From: Paractinoplanes atraurantiacus | Lineage (GTDB): Bacteria > Actinomycetota > Actinomycetes > Mycobacteriales > Micromonosporaceae | DNA: 64,000 nt | Direction of reading: 5' to 3' | Assembly (NCBI RefSeq): GCF_900215205.1 | Contig: NZ_OBDY01000001.1 | Span: forward strand, 616,786-680,785 | Shown: positions 56,474 to 64,000 of the stretch, piece by piece | How the letters are laid out: each line of letters opens with the position of its first letter | Numbering within the stretch: the stretch's first letter is position 1 | Program-made: the position numbers and the translations under genes | The notes under the pieces: generated by a model | The model's database searches: none | What the model saw: the letters and a program-made list of their open reading frames with translations, nothing else | What the model was told of the DNA's origin: nothing

Positions 56474-57781
56474 GTGCGTTTCGCACTCAATGCCCCATTC
56501 GTTACGCCTCACGTGACGAACTGGATGACCGCGGCCGGGATCGCCCTCATCGCCGGCGGCATCGCCACTCTGATCTGTTTCCGCAGCGTGCTGTTCCGTG
56601 TCGGCGGCCGGCGGGCGGGCCGGAGGGCGGTCCGCGAGGCCACGCGCACCGCGGTCCTGGAGGCCGAGGCGAAGGCCCCGCGCGGACCGGGAAGCCGCCG
56701 GCGCAGCCGTATCGCGCCGCCGCCGGAGGAGGACGAGCGCGGCGGACTCGCGATGATCGGCTTGGCCGCCGAGGAGGAGTGCGAGACCCCGGAGGCTCGC
56801 CCCAGGCGCCGGCGTCGCCGTCAGGACTTGATTGAGTACGCCGAGGAGCACCACCAGGCGCAGGAGCCCGCGGCCCCGGAGCTCGCGGAGGACGTCTTCC
56901 CGGAGCCGGCCCTGGTTCCCGGCCCGGCCCTCGAGCCGGAGGACCACCCGGACCTCGACCCGAGCCCGGATCTCGAGCCGGCCCGGGATCTCTCGCCGCG
57001 CCTGGATCCTGCGCTGAGTCTCGACCCTTCGCCGCGCCTGGATCCCGCGCTGAGTCTCGACCCTTCGCCGCGCCTGGATCCTGCGCTGAGTCTCGAACCC
57101 TCGCTGAGTCTTGACCCGGCCCTGAGCCGCGACCCCTCGCTGAGTCTCGACCCGGCCATGAGTCTCGACCCCGCCTCGAGCTTCGATCCCGAGGTGGAGC
57201 CGGCGTTCGGCGTGGTCCAGGAGGAGGTGAGGGAGCCGGAGCCCGCGCCGAGGTCCGCCGCCCGTCTCGGGCACCGGGTCGAAGGCTGGGTCCGCCCTGA
57301 ATATCGGCAGACCCGCGACGAGCTGCCCTCCGGCGAGTACTGGACGCCGATCCCGGTCGAGCTCGACGCCGACCACGAGCCCTCGGCCAAGGGCTACGGC
57401 TGGCCGGTCGCGGTCGAGCGCCTTCCCCCGGTCCCCGATTATGAGCCGGCTACCGGTTTCGACCTCACCCCGGTCGAGGTGGAGCCCACCCAGGCCGTGC
57501 CCGTCTGGCCGCCCCTCGACGACGGCGAGCGCCCGGGCCGGATCCGCCTGCCCCGCGGCTGGCAGTCCCGCAACGAGAAGCGGCGGGCCGCGCGCGACCA
57601 GTCCCCGGCCCACAAGCAGCCGCTGGCCCGCGAGTGGCGCCCGGAGAACGAGCCCCCACCGGCCGAGCGCCGCCCCCGCCCGCGTCCCCGGCCCCGCCCG
57701 GCCGAGGCAACCCCGCCCCCGCCCCCGTCACACCCGAGCCGCGTCTACGTGAGCCGCCACGCCGCCGACCCACCCCAGTAA
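56474..57781 (+). CDS. Membrane-anchored Pro/Glu-rich protein with LSLDP repeats
   Basis: Up to 435 residues. One membrane helix near the N-terminus (AAGIALIAGGIATLICF), a basic stretch, then a long low-complexity cytoplasmic part. Residues ~175-235 are repeats of the type LDPALSLDPSPR, coded by three almost identical 36-base units (about 56994-57102) and shorter degenerate ones. The C-terminal part is Pro/Arg-rich. No known domain. Start is uncertain: GTG 56474, GTG 56513 or ATG 56525 all keep the helix. It diverges from accD across an 80-base gap. Confidence 0.65.
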   Translation: MRFALNAPFVTPHVTNWMTAAGIALIAGGIATLICFRSVLFRVGGRRAGRRAVREATRTAVLEAEAKAPRGPGSRRRSRIAPPPEEDERGGLAMIGLAAEEECETPEARPRRRRRRQDLIEYAEEHHQAQEPAAPELAEDVFPEPALVPGPALEPEDHPDLDPSPDLEPARDLSPRLDPALSLDPSPRLDPALSLDPSPRLDPALSLEPSLSLDPALSRDPSLSLDPAMSLDPASSFDPEVEPAFGVVQEEVREPEPAPRSAARLGHRVEGWVRPEYRQTRDELPSGEYWTPIPVELDADHEPSAKGYGWPVAVERLPPVPDYEPATGFDLTPVEVEPTQAVPVWPPLDDGERPGRIRLPRGWQSRNEKRRAARDQSPAHKQPLAREWRPENEPPPAERRPRPRPRPRPAEATPPPPPSHPSRVYVSRHAADPPQ

Positions 57782-57811
57782 GGCGCGTCTGGGCCGGTGA
57801 GCTGGGCGGAC

Positions 57812-57817
57812 TAGGCT
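57812..57817 (+). promoter_or_regulatory. -10 element TAGGCT of birA (leaderless)
   Basis: TAGGCT is followed by six bases and ATG 57824; the 16-base context CTAGGCTCGGCTGATG equals that of add. Confidence 0.6.
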
Positions 57818-57823
57818 CGGCTG

Positions 57824-58675
57824 ATGTCGTCGCCGTACTCCGACCTTGACCGCCCTCCGCTGTCGGCCCGCGCTCTGGAGCGGGCGCTCGTGACGCCCGG
57901 CGGCTTTTGGCGGCGGCTTGATCTGCGGGCCGAGACGGCCTCGACCAACGCTGACGCGATCGCCGCCGCTCAGGCCGGTGAGCCCGAGGGGCTGGTGGTG
58001 GTGGCCGAGAGCCAGACCGCCGGCCGGGGCCGTCGTGATCGGCAGTGGACGTCGCCGCCGCGGGCCGGCCTGACCGTGAGTGTGCTGCTGCGACCCGGCG
58101 TACGGAATGAGGAAAGGGGTTGGCCCGCCGTTCCTCCCGGCGCCCTCGGGTGGCTGCCGCTGCTGGCCGGGGTCGCCCTGTGCGAGGCCGTGACCAGGGT
58201 GTCCGAGGTCGAAGCGGCCCTCAAGTGGCCGAACGACCTGCTCGTCGGTGGCGGCAAGTGCGCCGGCATCCTGGCCGAGGCCTCCGGTGACGCCGTCGTG
58301 ATCGGCATCGGCCTCAACGTGAGCACCCGCGCCGAGGAGCTTCCGGAGACCAACGGCCTACCCGCCACCTCACTGCGAGTGGCCGGCGCCCCGGTCACCG
58401 ACCGTGACCCTCTGCTGCGGGCGACACTGCGCGGCATCGCCTCCTGGTACCAGGGGTGGCGCGACGCGGACGGCGACGCCGAGATGTCCGGCCTGCTCGC
58501 GGCGTACCGGCGCAGTTGTGCCACGATCGGCCGTCAGGTTCGCGTGCTGCTGCCGGCCGGCGGGCCGCTGGAGGGCGAGGCCACCTCGGTCGACGCCGAC
58601 GGCCGTCTCGTCGTCCGTACGGCGGACGGCGCCGACGATCGCGTCTCGGCGGGTGACGTGCTGCACGTACGCTGA
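57824..58675 (+). CDS. birA: Biotin--[acetyl-CoA-carboxylase] ligase
   Basis: 283 residues, BPL catalytic domain plus C-terminal SH3-like domain, without the N-terminal DNA-binding part of E. coli BirA. Motifs: SQTAGRGRRDRQW (ATP/biotin loop), LKWPNDLLV, GIGLNVS. It attaches biotin to K544 of the carboxylase alpha subunit coded 14 kb away. The ATG is six bases after TAGGCT. The PH-domain gene begins 5 bases after its stop. Confidence 0.93.
   Translation: MSSPYSDLDRPPLSARALERALVTPGGFWRRLDLRAETASTNADAIAAAQAGEPEGLVVVAESQTAGRGRRDRQWTSPPRAGLTVSVLLRPGVRNEERGWPAVPPGALGWLPLLAGVALCEAVTRVSEVEAALKWPNDLLVGGGKCAGILAEASGDAVVIGIGLNVSTRAEELPETNGLPATSLRVAGAPVTDRDPLLRATLRGIASWYQGWRDADGDAEMSGLLAAYRRSCATIGRQVRVLLPAGGPLEGEATSVDADGRLVVRTADGADDRVSAGDVLHVR
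58668..58673 (+). promoter_or_regulatory. -10 element TACGCT of the PH-domain gene (leaderless)
   Basis: TACGCT, lying at the very end of birA, is followed by six bases and GTG 58680. Confidence 0.45.
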
Positions 58676-58679
58676 CGGC

Positions 58680-59258
58680 GTGGCGTTCCCGCAGGAAGTG
58701 CTGGCCGACGAGGAGGAGCTCGTCCTCCACCTGCGTCCGCATTGGAAGTCGGCCCTCCGCCCGGGCCTGATCGTGCTGCTCGCGGTCGTCGTGAGCACCG
58801 TGGCCTGGGTGATGCTGCCGACCAACGACGGCGGCCGCATCGGCTTCGCCGTGGTCGCTCTGATCATGCTCTACCAGGGCGTCCGGTACGGGGTGGCGCC
58901 GCTGGTGAAGTGGCGTTGCACCCACTACGTGCTGACCAGCGAGCGGATCCTGCTTCAGGACGGCGTGATCGCCCGGGAGCGGCGCGACCTGCCGCTCAAC
59001 CGGGTCAACGACCACGTGGTCAACCAGTCGGTGCTCGACCGGGTCTTCGGGTCGGGGACGTTGAAGGTCGACTCGATCGGCGAGCAGGCCGTCCTGCTGG
59101 CCGCCGTCCCGCGGGCGCAGAGCGTGCAGACGCTGCTCTACGAGCTGATCGAGCAGGACCGCCTGCGGCACCCGGAGGACGAGGAAGAAGAAGAGGAGGA
59201 GCCGGAGCTGCCGGTGCAGCAGCGGCGCGGCCTGTTCAGGAGACAGGCGAAGAACTAG
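58680..59258 (+). CDS. PH-domain (bPH2/DUF304) membrane protein
   Basis: 192 residues. Two membrane helices (~25-65: LIVLLAVVVSTVAWVML and IGFAVVALIMLYQGVRYGV) then a bacterial PH-like domain: RCTHYVLTSERILLQDGVIAR, DLPLNRVNDHVVNQSVLDR, GSGTLKVDSIGEQ, followed by a strongly acidic tail (DEEEEEEEE). Such proteins are common beside birA in actinomycetes; role unknown, perhaps a membrane scaffold. GTG 58680 keeps the family start FPQEVLADEEEL. It overlaps the GtrA gene by 23 bases, tail to tail. Confidence 0.88.
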   Translation: MAFPQEVLADEEELVLHLRPHWKSALRPGLIVLLAVVVSTVAWVMLPTNDGGRIGFAVVALIMLYQGVRYGVAPLVKWRCTHYVLTSERILLQDGVIARERRDLPLNRVNDHVVNQSVLDRVFGSGTLKVDSIGEQAVLLAAVPRAQSVQTLLYELIEQDRLRHPEDEEEEEEEPELPVQQRRGLFRRQAKN

Positions 59259-59772
59259 CCTTCGGCTCGTCCTCGGTGCTCAGCTCGGCCAGGCCGGCCG
59301 CGGCGTCGAGGTCGGCCAGCTCGGCCTCGTGGCCGTCGACCGGCGGCTTGAGGAAGACGAAGGTCCGGTAGGCCCAGAAGCGGAAGATCGTGGCGACCAC
59401 GATGCCGAGCAGGGTGACACCCATGAACTCGTACTTGTTGTGCTCCTCCGTCAGCCCGAAGCCGTACTTGCCGATGGCGATGGCGCCGGACTGGATGACC
59501 ATGCCGATCAGGTTGAAGCCGAAGAACAGCGTGTACTCGCGGCGCAGGGCCGTGCGCGTGTGGTGACGGTAGGTCCAGTAACGGTTGGCGAAGTACGCCA
59601 GGGTGGTCGTGATGACCGTGGCGACCACGCTCGCCTTGACCGCGCCGATCGGCAGCAACGCCCAGGTGATGGCCATGTAGAGCAGCGTGTTTCCGGCGCC
59701 GATGACACCGAACGCGATGGCTTCGGGGGCGAGACGGCGCAGGTGTGACGTCAGCGAACTGACTGAAGGCAT
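59236..59772 (-). CDS. GtrA family membrane protein
   Basis: 178 residues with four membrane helices. GtrA marks: AFGVIGAGNTLLYMAITWALL, NRYWTYRH and a last helix VATIFRFWAYRTFVF. GtrA-like proteins move or present undecaprenyl-linked sugars for cell-surface glycosylation. AAGG precedes ATG 59772. A paralogue (184 residues) follows upstream on the same strand after 27 bases; the pair may form a heteromer. Confidence 0.85.
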   Translation of the reverse strand: MPSVSSLTSHLRRLAPEAIAFGVIGAGNTLLYMAITWALLPIGAVKASVVATVITTTLAYFANRYWTYRHHTRTALRREYTLFFGFNLIGMVIQSGAIAIGKYGFGLTEEHNKYEFMGVTLLGIVVATIFRFWAYRTFVFLKPPVDGHEAELADLDAAAGLAELSTEDEPKASSSPVS

Positions 59773-59799
59773 TGGGCAACCTTACGGGAGAGTGGGCTG

Positions 59800-60354
59800 T
59801 TACGCCGTGTCACGAACGGGGGATGCAGGCGGCGTCACAGTCGCCCGGCTGTCGTGAGGGGGTGGCGGGCCCGGCGGGGTCGCAACGGGTGTCGCTGCCG
59901 AGGGGAAGACGAACCGGCGGTACGACCAGAAGCGGAACAGCGTGCCGACGGCGGTGCCGATCAGCTGCCCCGAGATGTTGTCCGCGAGCTTGGTCTGGAA
60001 GACCGGCCAGACGCTGCCCAGGCCGTAGTGGCTGATGGCCAGGCAGGCCAGCCCGATGCCCAGGCCGATGGCGTTGAGCACGAAGAACATGGTGTATTGC
60101 CGGGCCATGTTGGCGTGGGCCGCGTGCCGCCAGGTCCAGAACCGGTTGCCGGTGAACGCGACGGTGGTCGCCAGCACGGTCGAGATGGTCTTGGCCAGCA
60201 GCGTTTCCACGCCGGCCTGGAGCAACGCGTTGAAGATGGCGAGGTCGATCGCGAAGGAGATGGTCCCCACCGTGCCGAACTTGCCGAGCTCGCGGACGAG
60301 TCCCCGAATCCTTACGCGCAGGCCCGAGGGCTGCGTCGGCGAGATGTCGGGCAC
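59800..60354 (-). CDS. GtrA family membrane protein (paralogue)
   Basis: 184 residues, four membrane helices, same plan as the next gene: GTVGTISFAIDLAIFNALLQ, NRFWTWRH, then VGTLFRFWSYRRFVFP. It begins GTG 60354 with TACGCT six bases upstream (leaderless). Likely roles are in sugar-lipid transfer for wall polysaccharides; no glycosyltransferase gene is near, so the pathway is open. Together with its neighbour it is an old duplication rather than a recent one, since only the motifs are shared. Confidence 0.85.
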   Translation of the reverse strand: MPDISPTQPSGLRVRIRGLVRELGKFGTVGTISFAIDLAIFNALLQAGVETLLAKTISTVLATTVAFTGNRFWTWRHAAHANMARQYTMFFVLNAIGLGIGLACLAISHYGLGSVWPVFQTKLADNISGQLIGTAVGTLFRFWSYRRFVFPSAATPVATPPGPPPPHDSRATVTPPASPVRDTA

Positions 60355-60360
60355 GGTCCG

Positions 60361-60366
60361 AGCGTA
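60361..60366 (-). promoter_or_regulatory. -10 element TACGCT of the upstream gtrA-like gene (leaderless)
   Basis: On the minus strand TACGCT is followed by six bases and GTG 60354. Confidence 0.45.
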
Positions 60367-60376
60367 CCGGGGGCCG

Positions 60377-61150
60377 TCACGCCCCGCTGTTTTCGTTGGC
60401 GAGTCTTAACCCGCGCTGCTGGTACGGAGGGTGCATGTCGCTGATCTCGGCGATCTCCGCCACGCGTTCGCGGCAGCCCGCGCACCAGCCCAGATGCAGG
60501 CGCATGCGGTTGCTGTCGCGGGGGGCGAGCCGCCCGCGCAGGTGCACGCCGAGGCGTTCGCCGGCCCACCGGCACTCGGGGTGCTTGGCCACCGCCACGT
60601 GCTGCTGGAGGTAGTTGCTGCGCAGGCCCTCGCGGGCCCGGTGGGCCAGCACGGCCACGGCGTTGGGGGTCATCCCGAGCATGCCGGCCACCTCGGACGG
60701 GCTGTTGCCCTCGACCGCGGTCTGCCACAGCACGTCGCGCCACCGCTCGGGCAGCTGCCGGAACGCGGCCGCGGCGTACGCCCGTTCCAGGCGGTCCAGT
60801 GCCGGGTCGGTGTAGGGCTGGCCCTCGTCGTAGCGGGTGAGGTCGTCGGTGAACTCGAGCCGCCGGTCGCGGCGGGCCCGGTGGTAACAGACGTGCCGCA
60901 TGGTGGTGGCGAGGTACGCGCGGAAGGCGACCAGCGGTCCCCGTCCGGCCCGCAGGGCGGCGAAGACCTTGGCGAACGTCTCGGCCACCAGGTCGTCGGC
61001 GTCGGCCGGGTCGCGGGTGAGCCCGTACGCCAGGTGCCGGGCCGCGGCGTGGTGCCGTTGGTAGAGCGTGCCGTACGCCGCGGTGTCCCCTTCACGGACC
61101 GCCGCCAGTAGTTCGGTGTCCGTGTCGGTTGGACTGCCCGGGATGGTCAT
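60377..61150 (-). CDS. ECF sigma factor with fused C-terminal zinc-binding (ZAS-like) domain
   Basis: 257 residues. Sigma region 2 in ~25-95 (YGTLYQRHHAAARHLAYGL, DADDLVAETFAKVF) and region 4 in ~145-190 (LPERWRDVLWQTAVEGNSPS, GMTPNAVAVLAHRAREGL). The remaining ~65 residues hold H219-x3-C223-x2-C226, the zinc motif of anti-sigma factors, so sigma and a regulatory module are in one chain. No separate anti-sigma gene is adjacent. AGGAGG precedes ATG 61150. It diverges from the PEPCK gene. Confidence 0.88.
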   Translation of the reverse strand: MTIPGSPTDTDTELLAAVREGDTAAYGTLYQRHHAAARHLAYGLTRDPADADDLVAETFAKVFAALRAGRGPLVAFRAYLATTMRHVCYHRARRDRRLEFTDDLTRYDEGQPYTDPALDRLERAYAAAAFRQLPERWRDVLWQTAVEGNSPSEVAGMLGMTPNAVAVLAHRAREGLRSNYLQQHVAVAKHPECRWAGERLGVHLRGRLAPRDSNRMRLHLGWCAGCRERVAEIAEISDMHPPYQQRGLRLANENSGA

Positions 61151-61431
61151 TCCTGCCTCCTAGGAGAGGAAAGCCCGATTACCCAAGCTTAGGGGGTTAA
61201 GTCCGTTTTGTGAAAGTCGCCGAACGGCGGGGCGCGACCCCGGCCGTTCCGGCGATGCTGCGCGGAACTGCGCTCAATGGCGAAGAATCGAACGTCTGCA
61301 AGCAAGGCTGCCGAGGATTGTGCGGTTATCCACAGCAACTACCGATGAACACAACGTTGCATCCCCTTAGGCTCTGGTAACTCCCCATGACTGCAAGTGG
61401 TCCTGGTCAACGCCGACCGAAGGAGATCACC
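61151..61431. promoter_or_regulatory. Divergent control region of the sigma factor and PEPCK genes
   Basis: 281 bases without a gene. It holds the sigma gene's ribosome binding site inside a CTCCTAGGAG palindrome, a single TTATCCACA (61326-61334) and AGGAGA at 61421-61426 for PEPCK. No clear -35/-10 pair stands out. Confidence 0.4.
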
Positions 61432-63231
61432 GTGCCCCCTACTTCTCATCCCCGGCTGCTCGCCTGGATCGAGGAAGTAACCGCCCTGACCACTCCCGAC
61501 CGCGTCGTCTGGTGCGACGGCTCGGAGCAGGAGTGGCGAAATCTCACCGATGCCCTGGTCGAATCGGGCTCGCTCGTGCGGCTCGACCCCGAGAAGAAGC
61601 CCAACTCGTTCTGGGCGCGCACCGACCCCGGCGACGTCGCCCGCGTCGAGGAGCGCACCTTCATCTGCTCGGCCGACGAGGCCGACGCCGGCCCCACCAA
61701 CAACTGGATGGCGCCGGCCGAGATGAAGTCGACGATGACCGAGCTCTACCGGGGCTGCATGCGCGGCCGCACCATGTATGTCGTCCCGTTCTGCATGGGC
61801 CCGCTGGACGCCCCGAACCCGATGTTCGGGGTGGAGCTCACCGACAGCCCGTACGTCGTGGCCAGCATGCGCATCATGACCCGGATGGGATCCGGCGTTC
61901 TCGAGGCCATGGGAGAGGACGCCGATTTCGTGCCGGCCCTGCACTCGGTCGGCGCGCCGCTGGCGCCGGGGGAGAAAGACGTCCCCTGGCCGTGCAACGA
62001 CACCAAGTACATCTCGCACTTCCCCGAGACCCGTGAGATCTGGTCGTTCGGCTCGGGTTACGGCGGCAACTCGCTGCTCGGCAAGAAGTGCTACGCGCTG
62101 CGCATCGCCAGCGTGGCCGCCCGCGACGAGGGCTGGCTGGCCGAGCACATGCTGATCATGAAGCTGACCTCGCCCGAGGGGCAGGTCCGCTACATCGCCG
62201 GCGCCTTCCCCTCGGCCTGCGGCAAGACCAACCTGGCCATGCTCGAGCCGACCCTGCCCGGCTGGAAGGTCGAGACCGTCGGCGACGACATCGCCTGGAT
62301 GCGGTTCGGCTCCGACGGCCGCCTGTGGGCCACCAATCCCGAGTTCGGCCTGTTCGGCGTCGCTCCCGGCACCGACTTCCACACCAACCCGAACGCGATG
62401 CGCACCCTCGCCCGGGGCAACTCCGTCTTCACCAATGTCGCCCTCACCGACGACGGCGACATCTGGTGGGAGGGCATGGGCGAGCCGCCGGCCCACCTGA
62501 CCGACTGGAAGAACCAGGACTGGACCCCGGAGTCGGAAAACCCTTCGAGCCACCCCAACAGCCGATTCTGTACGCCCATCGAGCAGTGCCCGATCCTCGC
62601 CGACGAATACCACGATCCTCGTGGGGTGCCGATCGACGCGATCCTGTTCGGCGGCCGCCGCCGAACGACGGTCCCGCTGGTCACCGAGGCCCGCGACTGG
62701 GTGCACGGCGTCTATCTGGGCGCGACCCTGTCGTCCGAGACCACCGCGGCCGCGGTCGGCCAGGTCGGTGTGGTGCGCCGCGACCCGATGGCCATGCTGC
62801 CGTTCATCGGCTACCACGCCGGCGACTACTTCCAGCACTGGATCGACATGGCCAAGGGCGCGCCCGGCGACGCCTGCAAACTGCCCAAGATCTTCTACGT
62901 GAACTGGTTCCGCCGCGGCGAAGATGGCCGTTTCCTGTGGCCGGGCTTCGGCGAGAACAGCCGGGTGCTCAAGTGGGTCGTCGAGCGGCTCGACGGCAAG
63001 GGCGAGGCGGTGGAGACCGCGATCGGCCACGTGCCCACCGCGGACGCCCTCGACCTGACCGGCCTCGACCTGGACGCCGACGATCTCGCCGCCGTGCTGC
63101 GCGTCGACCGCGAGGAGTGGCTGGCCGAGATTCCACAGGTCACCGAGTGGTTCACGAAGTTCGGCGACAAGCTGCCGGCCGTGCTGTGGTCCGAGTTGGA
63201 CGCCCTGCGCGCCCGCCTGGCCGACGCCTGA
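61432..63231 (+). CDS. pckG: Phosphoenolpyruvate carboxykinase (GTP)
   Basis: 599 residues. Converts oxaloacetate and GTP to phosphoenolpyruvate, CO2 and GDP; the entry to gluconeogenesis from C4 acids, including those made by propionate/methylmalonate pathways. Motifs: substrate loop [19 protein letters not shown], the P-loop [13 protein letters not shown] with the reactive Cys, metal site EGMGEPP region, and [19 protein letters not shown] near residue 490. GTG 61432 has AGGAGA six bases upstream; the ATG at 61387 lacks one. A hairpin follows the stop. Confidence 0.95.
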   Translation: MPPTSHPRLLAWIEEVTALTTPDRVVWCDGSEQEWRNLTDALVESGSLVRLDPEKKPNSFWARTDPGDVARVEERTFICSADEADAGPTNNWMAPAEMKSTMTELYRGCMRGRTMYVVPFCMGPLDAPNPMFGVELTDSPYVVASMRIMTRMGSGVLEAMGEDADFVPALHSVGAPLAPGEKDVPWPCNDTKYISHFPETREIWSFGSGYGGNSLLGKKCYALRIASVAARDEGWLAEHMLIMKLTSPEGQVRYIAGAFPSACGKTNLAMLEPTLPGWKVETVGDDIAWMRFGSDGRLWATNPEFGLFGVAPGTDFHTNPNAMRTLARGNSVFTNVALTDDGDIWWEGMGEPPAHLTDWKNQDWTPESENPSSHPNSRFCTPIEQCPILADEYHDPRGVPIDAILFGGRRRTTVPLVTEARDWVHGVYLGATLSSETTAAAVGQVGVVRRDPMAMLPFIGYHAGDYFQHWIDMAKGAPGDACKLPKIFYVNWFRRGEDGRFLWPGFGENSRVLKWVVERLDGKGEAVETAIGHVPTADALDLTGLDLDADDLAAVLRVDREEWLAEIPQVTEWFTKFGDKLPAVLWSELDALRARLADA

Positions 63232-63236
63232 CCACC

Positions 63237-63270
63237 CGCGCCCGTCTCACCCTCGCGTGAGGCGGGCGCG
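63237..63270. terminator. Hairpin terminator after pckG
   Basis: Arms 63237-63250 and 63257-63270 pair at 13 of 14 positions (one G-T type mismatch) with a 6-base loop, starting 6 bases after the pckG stop. Confidence 0.75.
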
Positions 63271-63290
63271 CTCCGGGTACACGGAACACC

Positions 63291-64000
63291 GTGCCCCGCG
63301 CCCTTCGCGTCCTGATCGCCCTGCTGGTGACGACCGCCGCCGCCACCGTCGTGGTCGAGATCCTCAACTACTCGTACGCGCCCGAGCACGGCTTCGGCCT
63401 CGCGGTCCGCACCGGGTGGGCGCTGCTGCGTACCCTCGGCTGGCTCCTGTTGATCCGGCAGGTGCGCCGGTCACGTGCGGCGGCCCGTCCGCTCGGCCTG
63501 ATCCTGGCCGTGACCACGATCTTCGCGGTGGGCCGCCTGGTCGTGCCGCGTGAGGGAGTTCCGCCCCGGCCGGGCGTGATCGGCTTCGCCGTCCTGGTCG
63601 TCCTCTGTGTCACGGTGGTCGCGCTGCTCTACCGGCACCCGGCCGCCCGCGAGCATCTGGTGCGCCATCCGAACCGGCTCGTGCTGACCCGCGAGGGCCT
63701 GTCGATGCGCGAGGCCGCTCCCCGGCGTGCCCCGGTCGCCGGGTGGCTGCTCACCGCGCGACTGGCCGCCTTCACCTACAGCCCGCTGATGCTGGTGCCG
63801 TGCCTCATCGCGTTCGGTGAGCTGCGCGACCGGCCACAGTGGCTGCTGGCCGTGGTGTTCTGGCTGTTCGCGGGCATCGCGGTCAGCTACGCCGTCCTGC
63901 TGTGCACGATCTTCCTGATGCGCGGCAAGGCCGGGGCGCGCCGGGCCCTGGGCTGGCTGACCTTCTTCGTCCTGCTCTGGGACCTGCCGCTCTGCTACTT
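63291..64000 (+). CDS. Multi-pass membrane protein, partial
   Basis: The reading frame opens at GTG 63291 and stays open to the window end (about 236 codons). A signal-anchor-like first helix (ALRVLIALLVTTAAATVVV) is followed by at least five more hydrophobic segments (LGLILAVTTIFAVGRLV, VIGFAVLVVLCVTVVALLY, LMLVPCLIAFGEL, LLAVVFWLFAGIAVSYAVLL, LGWLTFFVLLWDLPL) with basic inner loops. I do not recognise a family. It was missed by simple start-stop searches because it has no stop in the window. Confidence 0.65.
   Translation, partial: MPRALRVLIALLVTTAAATVVVEILNYSYAPEHGFGLAVRTGWALLRTLGWLLLIRQVRRSRAAARPLGLILAVTTIFAVGRLVVPREGVPPRPGVIGFAVLVVLCVTVVALLYRHPAAREHLVRHPNRLVLTREGLSMREAAPRRAPVAGWLLTARLAAFTYSPLMLVPCLIAFGELRDRPQWLLAVVFWLFAGIAVSYAVLLCTIFLMRGKAGARRALGWLTFFVLLWDLPLCY

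Noticed and set aside
54763..56490. Out-of-frame minus-strand frame of 575 codons over the carboxylase beta gene
   Set aside because: Arg-rich shadow; the adjacent frame codes a textbook carboxyltransferase.
61326..61334. Single DnaA box TTATCCACA suggesting a replication origin
   Set aside because: One 9-mer by chance is expected in tens of kilobases; no dnaA, dnaN or box cluster is present.

Overview
The window is high-GC, gene-dense DNA from an actinomycete, most likely the family Micromonosporaceae (Actinoplanes-like). I infer this from gene content, not from any search: a conservon operon (cvnABCD), LpdA-type quinone reductase, an acyl-CoA carboxylase epsilon subunit, a bacterial GPP34/GOLPH3 protein, mycosin with WXG-type secretion genes, GTP-dependent PEPCK, and gene order recalling the deo/acc region of Streptomyces chromosomes. 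There is no plasmid, phage, CRISPR or tRNA signal.

Layout. 0-8.3 kb: nucleoside uptake and salvage (end of an ABC ATPase, two permeases, a Phd-like antitoxin behind a palindrome, cytidine deaminase, thymidine phosphorylase, adenosine deaminase) plus a DUF4272 protein and an RlmA-like rRNA methyltransferase. 8.6-13.8 kb: the conservon cvnABCD (histidine kinase, roadblock, DUF742, GTPase). 13.9-17.2 kb: an APH-like kinase, a DUF2000/Lrp divergent pair, a pterin dehydratase-glyoxalase fusion and a secreted I36 inhibitor in AT-richer DNA. 17.7-21.1 kb: a two-gene operon whose large protein looks like a dead IS110 transposase domain followed by a disordered linker and the same C-terminal module as CvnA. 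21.2-25.1 kb: two aldehyde dehydrogenases, deoC and upp. 25.3-38 kb: Nudix hydrolase, GPP34, phosphosugar mutase, Ser/Thr kinase, acyl-CoA mutase, M20 amidohydrolase, DUF4349 lipoprotein, MBL hydrolase and small enzymes. 38-46.6 kb: LpdA, DedA, GNAT, TetR, biotin-carrying acyl-CoA carboxylase alpha subunit, PadR with a DrrAB-like exporter, Maf. 46.7-50 kb: a mycosin-linked type VII substrate cluster of unusual composition, then the epsilon subunit. 50-56.4 kb: a giant Ser/Thr kinase with Ala-rich repeats, a small membrane protein, an M50 protease and the carboxylase beta subunit. 56.5-64 kb: a repeat-containing membrane protein, BirA, a PH-domain protein, two GtrA proteins, an ECF sigma factor with a built-in zinc motif, PEPCK and an incomplete membrane protein.

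How it fits together. The first 28 kb brings in nucleosides and breaks them down to bases and deoxyribose phosphate; DeoC and the aldehyde dehydrogenases carry that carbon on, and the mutase probably handles ribose/hexose phosphates. The acyl-CoA carboxylase subunits (alpha 43.7 kb, epsilon 50 kb, beta 56.4 kb) and BirA (57.8 kb) form one functional unit scattered over 14 kb by intervening genes. The acyl-CoA mutase and PEPCK link to propionate/methylmalonate and gluconeogenic carbon flow. Signalling is heavy: one conservon, two transmembrane Ser/Thr kinases with related outer domains, one ECF factor.

Two patterns cut across single genes. At least a dozen start codons sit 6-8 bases after a TANNNT -10 hexamer (often exactly TAGGCT or TACGCT plus 6 bases), which points to leaderless mRNAs and fixes several starts. 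And the IS110-derived protein shares its last ~110 residues with the conservon kinase, suggesting a common partner; this is the best candidate for an undescribed system here.
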